Shown here: positions 46,716-57,288 of the stretch, piece by piece
Numbering within the stretch: the first letter of the stretch is position 1
Layout of the letters: each line of letters starts with the position of its first letter
From: Neopestalotiopsis rosae
Lineage: Eukaryota; Ascomycota; Sordariomycetes; Amphisphaeriales; Sporocadaceae
Assembly (NCBI GenBank): GCA_023078685.1
Contig: JALGAS010000002.1
Coordinates: 4,836,001-4,900,000 of the forward strand
Length of the DNA: 64,000 nt
Direction of reading: 5' to 3'
Program-made: the position numbers and the translations under genes
The notes under the pieces: model-generated
The model's input: only the letters and a program-made list of their open reading frames with translations
Told to the model about the DNA's origin: nothing
Databases searched by the model: none

Positions 46716-47498
46716 CAGTCTGTTGCACCCCTTTCGTTTCCCTGATGGCCTGTGGAAAAGCGAGCAGAATAAGGACTTTTAATGGCGGCAAGTTATGTGA
46801 GATGCCTAAGGACAGCTGCCAGTCACTCGTGGTGTCCTTCTTTTATATACCCCGTGGCAGAGAGGTTGCATCGTTAAGGCGAATGGCGTTTTGGTATCAT
46901 CATAATGGTTAGGTCTGGGGCATTGATTAGTTTGAGGTTTTACCTTGATATTGTCTCAAGTTATGGATCTTCTCAAATGTCTATAACAGGCCAGCATCTA
47001 TACTTAAAGACAAGAACAGAAATTTGGAATTATACATGCTTTTGGGGTTGGACTTACTACCGACTTTACGTGGCGAAGACAGGTTTCTGTACTAAACAAC
47101 TGATTACAACGTAACCAGTAGTTCTAGCAGACAGATATGAAGAGTATAAAGGGCAATTCTTCGTCACCAAGCGATGCACGCAAGCCTCTGGTCAGGGGGC
47201 TCGAAAATATAAAGTAATTTGTAAATTGCACTGCATTCCACTAAAATTCATACAGTTCTACACATATACAGGACGCCTTGAATCCACCTCTAGATCCGTA
47301 TGCGCCTCAGTAGCTTGTGGTGGTATCTGACCAGCCGTCGTGCAACTAGTCGCTCAAATTGGCACTCGGATGGGGACGTTTTTGACTTTGTTCAATTGTC
47401 CAATGGCCAATTGGTTTCCCATTCTGTTTCGTCTTATTTATATATCTTTAATCGAGGCGTTTCGCGCCTCTCTCTCTCTTCTTCTCTTTCCCTCTTCT
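46716..47498. other. Convergent interval TAF6 / SDHC
   Basis: 3' regions of both genes, AT-rich in the middle, with a TCTCTCTCTCTTCTTCTC pyrimidine run at about 47468-47492. No gene seen. Confidence 0.5.
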
Positions 47499-48418
47499 TT
47501 ACAGGAGGAAAGCCAGACCAAGGGCGGTAGCCAGACCGGTGCCCCAGAGAATGTTGCCGACGGTCTTGATGTTGGACTTGCTGAAGCCCTTGGCAAAGTC
47601 AAAGACGAGGTGGCGGACGCCGTTGATGGCGTGGCCGACAAAGGGCCAGGCGAGCAGGAATTTGAAGGCGCCCTTGGCGGCGACGGGGAGGGCGCCAAAG
47701 GCGGCGGCGATGGAGGCCGACTCGAGGTGCCAGCCCAGCAGGGGAGCGACGAGGTAGGCAGCGCCAAAGACGTACAGGCCGCCGGAGAAGATGCTGCCGG
47801 TGATACGCGTCCAGATGGAGCTGGTGAAGAAGGTCTGGCTGGGGTCGTAGATTTGCAGATGCGGTGCTACGGGTCGGCTGCGGCGCTGGGAGGCGAGGAG
47901 GGACTGGGCATCGGCCTCGGTGAGTTTCGAGGTGGAAACGGGTCTGGAAACAGAGAGTGCGTCGGGTCAGCGTAAACAGATCGTGGCTTGATATACGGTC
48001 CAGCAGCAGTCCAAGTTGCTGTGGGTTGAAGGGAACGCTGACCTAGCTTGCATGCCCATGGCCAGGCGAGGCAGGTTCTGGGAGAAGAAAACAGCATTGG
48101 GGCTCTTTGCGACTGTGGTTTTAAATGTTAGTGATTCCGCTGGTGGTTCTTGGTGATCGATTTGTGGTCCTCGATGGTCGGAGGGCTCTTTCTGGCGCTC
48201 TTTCTCTACCCATCCATCATGAAGGATGGAACATGTCTATCTGCGGTCTTCACAGTCGTCGTCGAATCGTGGCGACCCCCTGCATCTTGTGTGATAATGC
48301 GTGTCGTCGAAGCTGCGCAAGTTTCCTCCTCCCAAGAAAGAGCCCGTCCGTCGAAGGTGAGTTGAATGAACGACTTACCCTGGCGCACGGCCGAGAGACC
48401 GACTCTTTGCCCAATCAT
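47499..48418 (-). CDS. sdhC: Succinate dehydrogenase cytochrome b subunit (complex II, SDHC)
   Basis: Inner-mitochondrial-membrane anchor of complex II. Three exons, 48379-48418, 48043-48112 and 47499-47943, give 184 residues. Exon 1 is only 40 nt (MIGQRVGLSAVRQ); exon 2 encodes VAKSPNAVFFSQNLPRLAMG. Together they form a basic mitochondrial presequence. The mature part has RPVAPHLQIYDPSQTFFTSS, then IWTRITGSIFSGG (the family S..xRxTG segment, with Ser and Arg of the quinone site), and FVGHAINGVRHLVFDF with the haem-ligand His. Three hydrophobic segments are visible, the last being NILWGTGLATALGLAFLL at the C-terminus. Intron borders are GTAAGT...CACAG and GTCAGC...TCCAG. Complete and apparently functional. 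Confidence 0.93.
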
Positions 48419-49385
48419 TTTGAATATGATGTTCCCTTTGATGACCGTTTGGCAAGGTTGTTGTGGTCAATTGACTGTCGATGCCGTCGGATAGAGTCAA
48501 GATCAAATCGACGCACTAGGTATTCGCAATCCGACCAAACCCCCAGAGTCTCTTTCCAATCTCGCTCGATGATGTCCTCTAACCTAAGCGGAAGCAGTCG
48601 GGTCGGCTCCTCGGTAAATGCCTCGACCAATCAGATGGGCACAGAAAGTCAGCCTCTTTCCACGGATCCAAGCAATCGAAGACACTGCCACCACAGCCAC
48701 ATCTGCCTTCGATTCTCTGGTCTGTGCACCCATCTGCCCCACTGTCGCGCCTCGCAGCCTAGCCCCACGCTCCACGAAGCTTCAAATTGACCAAAATTGC
48801 AGCGCTGCATTTTTGAGCTTCTTCTCTTTTCCCTTTTCCTCTCCAGATAGCAACGAGCCTTCCAGATCATGCAGCGCCCTTCTCCCCGATGAGCGTTGCG
48901 CCTTGGTCATGTAATAAGGGGGAGCTTGGAGAGTAAACAATCTTGGGAAAGATGGATCCTTCGTTAATCTCGGCATCGTCCTTACCCCGTGACGATTTCG
49001 TTTCATTCTGCGATCTACATTCTATTGTGTGTCTGACTTGTGTGTATGTGTGTGGTTTGCCGCCTACGTCGACGTAACTTGTTCCTATTGTATCGAACAT
49101 GTTACCTTGCAGCGACGCCCTCGAGGCTGCCCACAGCATTGGTCGTCTTTTATCTCCCTGAGGCTGAGCTGAGCTGCGTGGTATGCATTCGAGTAAATGC
49201 TACGTCTGATAGCCCCGTAGTGGGAGTCCGCCGCCGTCGGCTTACTGCCATTGCTGCCTTCATCCTGTACCACCAAGGTACCGATCTATATTTTGTACTT
49301 TCTGCCTGCATACACCAATCTTGAATGCAAGTATCGGCTTGCGGCTCGTATCTTCTCCTAATCTCTGCTTACGTCACGATCTACA
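48419..49385. promoter_or_regulatory. Divergent promoter region, SDHC / F-box gene
   Basis: About 1 kb between divergent genes. Short frames on both strands have mixed, pyrimidine-rich composition and no recognisable families. No RNA gene seen. Confidence 0.45.
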
Positions 49386-51122
49386 ATGAAATCAATTGTT
49401 TCGTGGTTGCGACGACGCGCCAAGAACCTGAAGCCTGCAAGAGAGGGCGCGACTGACGGCTTGAGTCGCCTGCCCCTGGAGCTCCATTACCTTGTCCTCC
49501 AGCATCTTGAGCCCGAGGAATTTACAGTACTACTGAATGTGTGCCGTTCATGGCGGTTCATATGGCTGAGTGATGAGATCTGGCAATGGCTAGCAATGCG
49601 GTGGTTTCCAGGCCTCAAAGAACACATTGAATCCTGCACGGCGCCTAGTCAAGATCAGGGAGAAGTCTTTCGGCGTGTTTTGATCAAGGAGGTTTTGCGC
49701 AACCGCGGGCTCTTTTCATTTACTTCTCATCACGGCTTGGAGCTCGAGACCAATCGAGTCTTCAAGCTTGACAAGGCGGTTCCCGTGGCCGAGGGTGGCA
49801 TCCACAAGTACTCCGACGTACGAGATCCTGAGCCCGATCTTGCACGGTTTGCCAGGTTCATGTTGTACAATTCTGGCCGGATCGCGTGGTGGCCAGAACC
49901 GTACGCCATACCCTATGTCGCCGTGATCGATGATCTTCGGACAAGACACCGCAGAGTATACTCCTTTCCAGACCATGGTGGAGATCGGACTGGTTATCAG
50001 GTCGCTATGGGCGATGGGCTATTCATCATGGGCAAGGAGCGCACTCTGCACGTGTGGAATCTCGAAAACGATTCTCATCAACTGATTGAGCTTCCTTATG
50101 ATTTCAAGCGGTGCCTCACCGAAGGGGACACCATTCTGGTCATCGCGAAGAACTCGGCTGTGTATCTCTGGGAATCCGGCCAGACACTTCGCCAGATCGA
50201 CATGTCTGATATTTACCAACAAGCGCCAGTGACTTGGGGCGATTCTGGAGACTTCGTGTCTGGGGCCTTGGGATCCCATCGCGTAGGGCTCTGGTTGGGA
50301 ACTTCAAATACAGCCATCGACTTCATCATTCACCCCACAAAGAAAAGCGTATTCTTCGTTGTGACATTGACAAGTGGGTCTCTGGCCGTTCATGAGATCC
50401 ATGATGGCAAAGTCGTCACTTCTTATCGTTTGGGAACCGAAATGCTCTCTCGTCGTGCTCTCGAGCTTTCCACCCAGCTCCGTTGGGAGAAGGTTAATTC
50501 TAGGGGAGGGTACAATCTTCTATCAATCTATCCACAGTCTGCATATGGGGCCAACGAAAACTCTGATCAGGCAGAGCTCTGCGACGAGATCGCTTGCCAG
50601 TGTCGAACGGTGCCATTGGGCACATGGCGTGGGCATTCTCTCGTTTCCGTCTGTTTCAATATCTATACCAAATGCTTCAACATTCTACGTCATGCACCGA
50701 CCAGTTCTTACGAACCAAGGACATTCCACATCTGGAACGACCGCCTACTCTGTGCGCACGGCGTAAATAATGACACCAGTTGTCATGTGGCCTCGTTCAA
50801 TGTGTTCACTGAAGGAAAGCATCCAAAGCGCATGAGCACGGTTCCGTTCTATTATCCCGACAGAGCGGCCAAATCTGCCGAGACAACATTGGCCAAGAGA
50901 CGCCGAAGACCCCAGGAAGAGCTTCTTCAGAGTGGGATCGCGCTGGTCAATTCCCCGTACTGCGATGTCGAGTATCTTTTGGAGAGCAAGCGTGTACATT
51001 CTCGACTCAGACCGCCGCCACAAAACATGCCCCGGGTTGTTGGGGACGATGACTTTTTGGTGTTCTTTCAGGACGATACTTATAGTGTCTGGATGTTCGG
51101 AGATGTTTCTCTCAGGCGGTAG
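49386..51122 (+). CDS. F-box protein with a C-terminal propeller-like region
   Basis: Substrate-recognition subunit of an SCF-type ubiquitin ligase, by its F-box. Single exon, 578 residues. The F-box lies at ~26-72: LSRLPLELHYLVLQHLEPEE, then FTVLLNVCRSWRFIWLSDE and IWQWLAMRWFPGL. The remainder has repeated short beta-type blocks (YQVAMGDGLFIMGKERTLHV, AVYLWESGQTLRQID, DDFLVFFQDDTYSVWMFGD), suggesting a degenerate beta-propeller, but without clear WD dipeptides. The basic N-terminus (SWLRRRAKNLKPAR) may be nuclear. The target is unknown. Confidence 0.88.
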   Translation: MKSIVSWLRRRAKNLKPAREGATDGLSRLPLELHYLVLQHLEPEEFTVLLNVCRSWRFIWLSDEIWQWLAMRWFPGLKEHIESCTAPSQDQGEVFRRVLIKEVLRNRGLFSFTSHHGLELETNRVFKLDKAVPVAEGGIHKYSDVRDPEPDLARFARFMLYNSGRIAWWPEPYAIPYVAVIDDLRTRHRRVYSFPDHGGDRTGYQVAMGDGLFIMGKERTLHVWNLENDSHQLIELPYDFKRCLTEGDTILVIAKNSAVYLWESGQTLRQIDMSDIYQQAPVTWGDSGDFVSGALGSHRVGLWLGTSNTAIDFIIHPTKKSVFFVVTLTSGSLAVHEIHDGKVVTSYRLGTEMLSRRALELSTQLRWEKVNSRGGYNLLSIYPQSAYGANENSDQAELCDEIACQCRTVPLGTWRGHSLVSVCFNIYTKCFNILRHAPTSSYEPRTFHIWNDRLLCAHGVNNDTSCHVASFNVFTEGKHPKRMSTVPFYYPDRAAKSAETTLAKRRRRPQEELLQSGIALVNSPYCDVEYLLESKRVHSRLRPPPQNMPRVVGDDDFLVFFQDDTYSVWMFGDVSLRR

Positions 51123-51633
51123 GCCCGCTGTTGCGTGCTTTGCATCATAGAAACCACGAGCCTCAGGATTGGTTCTATCTTGGCTGTTTCCTCTGACATG
51201 GCCACGGTGGTGGTGCTCCAGGATCGGTGTTGGACTGTAGGCGTGAGATCTGCGCCACACAGTCGTAAGAGAAATACCGGGCTACTAGAGTAGGTAGTTC
51301 CTAGGAGTTGCATCGCTGGCCGGCTTATTTTGGAGACGAAAATAAGTACAGGGACCAGCTTGGAACATTACGACACAAGTATCCTGACCATTACTCGACC
51401 TATAAAACGCACGGGTTTGCTAAGCTATCAAGTATTCTATCAGGCTTCTCATCACTCATGAAACGTATGCAGAGTCAAATAAACAGAAAGCCTCTTGAAA
51501 GCCGTCTGACTTCGTAGGAAAAGGTTACAGTAAGGAACGTGAAAGCAGAAGAACATCTCTATCGATCTGTCCCTTTGGCCTGCAGGCTAGCGTCCCGGCC
51601 GAGTCTGTTGATGCCCGCCACTAGGGGTCATAT

Positions 51634-51801
51634 CCGAAGGATTCGGCCGAGTGACTTGTCAGCACTTGTGTCGATTTATTATAAAGTTTGGATTCTATCA
51701 AGACAATGTATTCTGCTCACAGCATAGCCGCGCTGAGCTTTCTTGGCATCGAGGCCTCTCATTCTCACTTTCGGTACTAGTCGAAGGATTTCGGCCGAAT
51801 G
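51634..51801 (+). promoter_or_regulatory. Repeated GAAGGATT(T)CGGCCGA motif
   Basis: CCGAAGGATTCGGCCGAGTG at 51634-51653 and CGAAGGATTTCGGCCGAATG at 51782-51801 are near-identical direct copies. Each is centred on the palindrome TCGGCCGA, the inverted CGG arrangement bound by many Zn2Cys6 dimers. A third, shorter CGGCCGAG is at 51596-51603. The downstream copy ends 8 bases before the TATA sequence. Confidence 0.55.
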
Positions 51802-51809
51802 ATGCTGGG

Positions 51810-51817
51810 TATAAATA
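51810..51817 (+). promoter_or_regulatory. TATA box of the methyltransferase gene
   Basis: TATAAATA, 158-165 bases before the ATG at 51975 and directly downstream of the second long CGGCCGA motif. Confidence 0.5.
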
Positions 51818-51974
51818 TAACTACCAACCATCCCTAGGAATCTACCATTCAGTCATCCATCCACAGAGTCGGGAACACAAGACACTTATACTATTGTCAA
51901 GAAGATTCAACTTCTCAGTATATACAAAATCCGCTTCAGTTTAAACATTCTTCAGAATCAAGCAGCTTTCCAAA

Positions 51975-52853
51975 ATGTTGAACCTATCTCCAGACGAGCT
52001 TCGACAAAAATATTTCACCTCCATTGCCCCGTCATACGCTCGCCTGACGGGCAATACGACGGGGCACAACTTTGCCGCTGTCTTGGGTCAGATTGACCTC
52101 GGCATCACGTCTAACTCGGTAATCCTCGACAATGCATCAGGTCCTGGAACCGCCACTTGTGCTCTCATTCCTTGGTGTGAGGAACGCGATCTCAAGCCCA
52201 GGATCGTCTTGACAGACTTCACTCCGGGCATGATTGAGGTGTTTGACGAGATCAAATCGCAACATCCAGATAGCGAGCTCTGGCAGAAGACGGAATCCAA
52301 GGTGGCCAACGCGCTGGACCTGTCGGCGGCATTTCCCGACGGCCACTTCACGCACGTGGTGGACAATTTTAGCGTTTCCACCGTCGGGACCAAGGACCAG
52401 CAGCAGCGGTCCCTGCGAGAGGCGCACAGGGTCCTGGCGCCGGGCGGACTGGCCGTCTACCTGAACTGGCGCCGCTTCCCGGCGTCGGACATGATCGACG
52501 CCGCCCAGACCGACATTAAGGGCGAGGCGTGGGCCCAGGAGCACCGCGTGCCCGTCAACGGCGCCGAGTTCATGGACGAGGGCTACCTGGCCGGCATGAT
52601 ATCCGAGGCCGGCTGGGACGCGGACAAGATTCGCACCGCGCGGACCAGCCACCTCGTCCAGGAGGGGGGTGACGACTGGGATGGGCTGGTTGAGTTTCTT
52701 CAGGTCAGCCCGCCGTCCATGATTGCGAGGCGGGGCTTCACCGAGGAAGAGGCTGCTCAGTGGCCGGCAGCAATCAAGCGGGCAATGCAGAAAGAAAAAG
52801 AAACACACGGGGGGATTTACACTGAGGCCTGGGTTGTCTTGGCTAGGAAATAA
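51975..52853 (+). CDS. SAM-dependent methyltransferase
   Basis: Class I methyltransferase, 292 residues, intronless. Motif I is VILDNASGPGTAT at ~49-61 (acidic residue and Gly-rich loop for SAM). RIVLTDFTPGMIEVF is the motif II/post-I acidic strand, and DGHFTHVVDNFSVSTV the motif IV region. REAHRVLAPGGLAVYLNWRR is the typical post-motif segment of small-molecule methyltransferases. The N-terminal helix (LSPDELRQKYFTSIAPSYAR) is like that of fungal secondary-metabolism enzymes. Base composition inside the gene is notably GC-rich at third positions from 52300 on. It is convergent with the tannase-family gene and 10 kb from the PKS cluster, across conserved housekeeping genes. Its substrate cannot be told. 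Confidence 0.9.
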   Translation: MLNLSPDELRQKYFTSIAPSYARLTGNTTGHNFAAVLGQIDLGITSNSVILDNASGPGTATCALIPWCEERDLKPRIVLTDFTPGMIEVFDEIKSQHPDSELWQKTESKVANALDLSAAFPDGHFTHVVDNFSVSTVGTKDQQQRSLREAHRVLAPGGLAVYLNWRRFPASDMIDAAQTDIKGEAWAQEHRVPVNGAEFMDEGYLAGMISEAGWDADKIRTARTSHLVQEGGDDWDGLVEFLQVSPPSMIARRGFTEEEAAQWPAAIKRAMQKEKETHGGIYTEAWVVLARK

Positions 52854-52952
52854 ACCGGTTTAGAGACTCGAATCAGGTTAGAACAAGGCCAGATGACAAC
52901 GTATAGATGCTAGTTTTCAAAATTGATATTGTATTCAGAGAGCTAGTCGTGA

Positions 52953-54765
52953 TTAAGCAACACTTTGGCACTCCCAGTTTTCTGGGGCGTCCACGTCACC
53001 AGATCCCGTGTACTTGGCCTGCTGAGGATAAACACAGAGCGGGCGTTGACTCTGGACACCAAGGGAGGCGGTGTCGTTCACAAACTTTGTGGCAATGAGT
53101 TTTTCCGGCGCGGTGCCGTGCTCGACCCAGTTCATCAACGCCAGGATGACATCGTGATCGGCGTCTTCATAGCCGGGGACTGAGTGTGTAACATTGTCGA
53201 GACTCTGGCTTCCGCCTGCAATGTACCATGGGGCCGAGTCAGAGCCCGAGCAGTGGCTCATGCCGGGAATGAGAAAGAATCGATAGAAATCGTCCAGGTT
53301 CACGCCCTTGGGGACTAGGGTGTCGGAAACTCTGTCGTAGAAGACCTTGCTGCTTCCCGTGGGGATCAAGAGGTCGGCGCCGCCGTGGTACATCATTATC
53401 TTGCCACCCCGATGCATAAAGGGAGACATGTCATATGCATCTGCGGTGGCGTTGCCGGGGTCGATTTGGTCGGCCAACTCGACGTCTGCATAAGAGAATT
53501 CTGTAAAGTAATCCCACGTCGTGTCGTTGTGTACCCAGTCCTGGTAATAACCATAGCCGAGGGGGACGATGCTGCCCATCAAAGCGCTGGCGTCAGTTCC
53601 CAGAGTCGCTCCTGGGAAGATGAGAGTGCCGTTCTCGGTGTTCCAGTCGTTGTAAAAGGCATATACAGTCTCGAGCTGATCCTCGGTCAGGCAGTCGGTG
53701 CTGTTGCCAGACGTACAGAGAAGGGCATCGTAATTGAAGTTACACGAGAAAGGATCAGAGATGATGCCGTCCGTTACACCGTCTTGGGGATCGCACTGTT
53801 TCTCCATCTCGGCAACAATCATTGGGAACAGCGAGGGGTCGACATATTTGCTAGAATTGGTTGGGTAGTTGAGAAGGCCCGAGTTCAAAGTTTGCGCAGC
53901 CAGGTGAGGCGACCACCATGCTACCCGAGGATATCAGCGTGTCTACTCATAAGAAATTAGTAGTGCCTTTGAGCGACTCACCAGGAGCACCGACGGAGAT
54001 TCCGTCAAAGTCTTGTGGGTAAAGTTGGGCTTCCCTCAGCCCTTGACGTCCACCAGTCGAACAGCTAGCATAATACGAGTACTGAATACCAGTGGGCGGA
54101 GCATAGTATTCGCTGACAATATGCTTTGAGAGTTTGACAGACCCGTGCATGGCTCTATATCCCCAATCGATCAAGGTCTCTGGCTTGTTCAGGCCCCACG
54201 CTCCCGTGTCGATGGCTGAAGCATTGTGGCCAGTATCCGTAGACTATAATATCACAATCGCCACATTAGTCTTGTTGCAGTAGGTTTGGTAAGGTCATGC
54301 CAATTGCGGACGATATTATACATACCATGGTAGCAAATCCATAATGCGAGAATATGCCCATATCCGGCCTTGGATTTCAAAAATTAGTATCTCAAAAACT
54401 TATTGTCCTCACATTTCTCTCAACACGGTGCCTTACCAGTTGATGCCGCCACCATATCCACCGTTTCCAGTGGCCAAGAACCTCTGATTCCATGTTGTGT
54501 CGGGGAGGAAGAGACCAAAGTTGTAAGACGAGTTCTCAGAGGACTTGACGTTGATGCCGACGGCGCAGACTGCGGGCAGGTTGGTGGCATTGTCGGGAAA
54601 GGCCAAGGAGGGAATGCCAAACGAGGCGCCCTCGGCTACAGTGTAGACGTAATTCACAGTGGCATTCTCGTTGAATGCGACAGCCGACGATATGAACTTT
54701 TCCGAGCAGTCAAAGCCCAGAACGGCAGGGACTGCGAGGAGCGCAAGAGGTAGATATCTCGACAT
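52953..54765 (-). CDS. Secreted tannase/feruloyl esterase family hydrolase
   Basis: Extracellular esterase acting on phenolic esters such as feruloyl or galloyl esters. Four exons, 54437-54765, 54326-54368, 53982-54243 and 52953-53920, give 533 residues; exon 2 is only 43 nt. The signal peptide is MSRYLPLALLAVPAVLG. The full CS-D-HC signature is present: Cys185-Ser186 in ASCSTGGRQG, Asp394 in YHGGADLLIP and His434-Cys435 in PGMSHCSG. The two Cys are expected to form the disulfide that joins the nucleophile and His loops. GNGGYGGGINW precedes exon 2, and many N-glycosylation sequons are visible (NSSK, NGT, NDT, NAT). The open frame extends upstream to 54771 but without an ATG. Stop in the exon at 52953 follows ENWECQSVA. 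Confidence 0.93.
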
Positions 54766-56189
54766 TTTCACGTTATCCCAGGGGCATAGGCACTGACAAG
54801 GAGGAAGTCCATCTCGACATTGCGATCAGGCGGCAGCAAGGGACTTATACTTGGGACACTGATCGACAAGTGCTGTACCTGGATTCATGACATACTATGA
54901 CAAACCACCCAAGCTACCACGGTAATTCCGGCTCATTAATCAAGCAAGCTTGGCAGGCACACTGCGGCCCTAGTCTCGCTTGCTTGTTTGTAACCTGGAT
55001 GGAGGACTTGGACGGCGGTTGACCATCTTGGGTTTCCGTGTCTGTGGGGTGGCTCGGCACTCGACACTGGCAAATGTGGTACGGATACTACGGTTTGGCT
55101 CAACGGCCCCAGGATGCACAAGCATCCCCCGGATCAAGAGATTGGCGATCGACCATTGTTTACCCCACAAAGCGGATATTGCTAACCGATTGCAGCGTGG
55201 TGACGGAACACTATGTCAAGAAAATCGACACTACCTCGCACGCTCAGTAGCAGTTACACATGGACGTTGGGCAGGCAGACAGTCCTTTAATAGTATGCGT
55301 CATTTCCGGCTGGCATAGGGAACTTGAGAAGCATCCAACTCAAAATCAAGGTCGTGGTTGCTGCTGAGCCGCCAGAAATATTCCTTGGCTCGGATTTGAT
55401 CTGATACCGCTTGGGGAGACCATCATGACGACAAGTTGAACCGAATGTTCCTTGTGGTTGTCGACAGCATACGAAGCATGTCTACAAAACCACGAGTCGA
55501 GTGATGCGAGTGGACAAGCTCGTTTTGCGTGGTGAAAAGTACTGTATATCAATGGAGGACCGAGCTGAGCGCACAGAACAGGACACCACATCCGGGGCAT
55601 GCTTGATTGCGTTGGGTATATGTACAATCAATTATATGCATCAATCAGCCCTCCAGCGATCGAGTGAGCCATGGAAGGAAGGCAGAATGGCGGGTGGTCA
55701 TGTCTCTTCACTATGAGATTCAGATGTTTCACGTCCTGATGAAAAGGAACTCGATCATCATGCAAGCAACGAGTAGGATATGGGCCCGCCAGTGCATCCA
55801 GGAACAGAAAGGAGACAGTGAACCACTCCCATGGGGGTCAGCGGACTACTGCAGTGAAAGCCTGCAGTTGGCCGCAGCTGTAGGTGCCTACAAGCGCTGG
55901 CGGCCCCTGAATCTGAATCGAGACGGGACCTAGCGAGCCCCTGAAGCAGTTGCACCCAGTCAGTCAGTGAGTTAGTGCAGTGGCCGGGACACGGAGCCGA
56001 TCATTGTAAATCGCAGCGATATCCATCATTTCACTCCATATTCTGTCAAGACAATCCTTCAATCCCTACCGGGCCAATTGGCGTCGCCAGTCGTTCATTC
56101 ACCTGAATTTCGATCAAAGCTCAAAAATCCCTCTACACCACTCGTACCCGGACCCCCCAAAAACCCGCCGACCCGCCGACGCCGCCGCA
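54766..56189. other. Intergenic between tannase-family gene and coactosin
   Basis: Promoter regions of both flanking genes. Frames of up to ~110 residues exist on both strands but look non-coding. No repeat or RNA gene seen. Confidence 0.45.
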
Positions 56190-56630
56190 ATGTCCGGAGC
56201 TGATGCGCCCGAGATCCTCGCGGCTTACGATGCCGTGCGCTCCGACAAAGATGAGACCAACTGGCTCCTCATCTCGTACGCCAGCGCAATGGGCGACAAG
56301 TTGACCCTTACGGGTACGGGCACGGGCGGACTCGAGGAGCTTGCCGGCAAGCTGGACGAAGGCCAGGCACAGTACGCCTATGTCCGCGTCGAATACGCCA
56401 ACGACACCGAGTCGAAGCGGGTCAAGTTTGCGCTGGTGATCTGGATCGGCGAGAACACAAAGGTCATGCGCAAGGCGCGCGTCAGCATTGAGAGCGGCAA
56501 CGTCAAGAGGGTTCTTGCGCACCACTCCATCACCGTTGATGCCAGGGACAAGAGCGACGTCACCGAGAAGGAGATTGTTCCACGATTACGGAAGGCAGGC
56601 GGTGCTGATTACAATGGTGGAAGGGGCTAA
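56190..56630 (+). CDS. Coactosin-like ADF-homology actin-binding protein
   Basis: Single ADF-H domain protein, 146 residues, that should bind actin filaments. MSGADAPEILAAYDAVRSDK corresponds to the N-terminal helix, followed by TNWLLISYASAMGDKLTLTG. The core strands are AQYAYVRVEYAND and RVKFALVIWIGENTKVMRKA. The actin-binding helix region is ARVSIESGNVKRVLAHHSIT, with a basic K/R/H cluster. The order and size match fungal coactosin rather than cofilin, which carries a different N-terminus and the long helix 3. The frame is uninterrupted; possible introns were not needed. Ends ADYNGGRG. Confidence 0.88.
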   Translation: MSGADAPEILAAYDAVRSDKDETNWLLISYASAMGDKLTLTGTGTGGLEELAGKLDEGQAQYAYVRVEYANDTESKRVKFALVIWIGENTKVMRKARVSIESGNVKRVLAHHSITVDARDKSDVTEKEIVPRLRKAGGADYNGGRG

Positions 56631-57288
56631 AGGCATTGTCAATTTTGCCCAACTGTCTGACTGCATTGTCTCGTCCTGGGAGAGCGAGGCGTTGGATTTC
56701 TGGATACTGTTGACTTGGGAAGAACAAGGGGAACGGGGGACGATCGATAATCTCCCTCACCTTGGGAGTAACAAGTGCATGGCGAAAGGTGTGCCGAGGT
56801 TTTGCATATAGGGTGGGGGGAAACAAGGAACATGGAACAGACGAATATACTACCTGCATAGAGTTCAATCAAAGCGCAAAGAAAAGAGGACCATACATAT
56901 GTTATTGATCTCTTGTTTTTGCTTTTCCCATCTTCAATCCCATCAGACGTTCATATCGGTCCCCTTTTTCTTTTCGGGGGCGGGGCAGGCGTACATATGT
57001 CAGCTTAGTCATTCAGCGCTGCTTTGGCGGGGTGAACCCTGGGACTTCCATGCGATTTCGTGTCTGGCATCTGCCCCTCCATCTGGGATTCAAGGGTCCA
57101 ACTACGTACAAATAATTACCACTGCCTACATACCGGACAGACCTAGCCCTGACCTGACAGTAATAACATCAATACCTGGTTCCCAACTCTTCAGATTGTT
57201 CATCTCTCAAGTCCATCCGTTTTGAAATTCAAAAGAGATCCAAACATTACAGTAACTACAGAAACATCACGGTTTTTCACAATCTAGA
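56631..57288. other. Intergenic between coactosin and the Irc6-like gene
   Basis: 3' region of coactosin and promoter of the next gene. No supported coding sequence. Confidence 0.45.

Larger units (their letters stand above)
51123..51974. promoter_or_regulatory. Upstream region of the methyltransferase, with repeated CGGCCGA sites
   Basis: An 850-base interval. It contains three CGGCCGA elements at 51596-51602, 51644-51650 and 51792-51798 (two of them inside a shared ~20-bp motif) and a TATAAATA at 51810-51817. No coding sequence. Confidence 0.55.

Noticed and set aside
47340..47975. Plus-strand 211-residue frame rich in Gly/Ala/Asp/Glu
   Set aside because: Antisense of SDHC exon 3; composition mirrors the GC-rich coding strand, no family.
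48125..48790. Plus-strand 221-residue frame
   Set aside because: Overlaps SDHC exon 1 and the divergent promoter; no domain and no intron logic.
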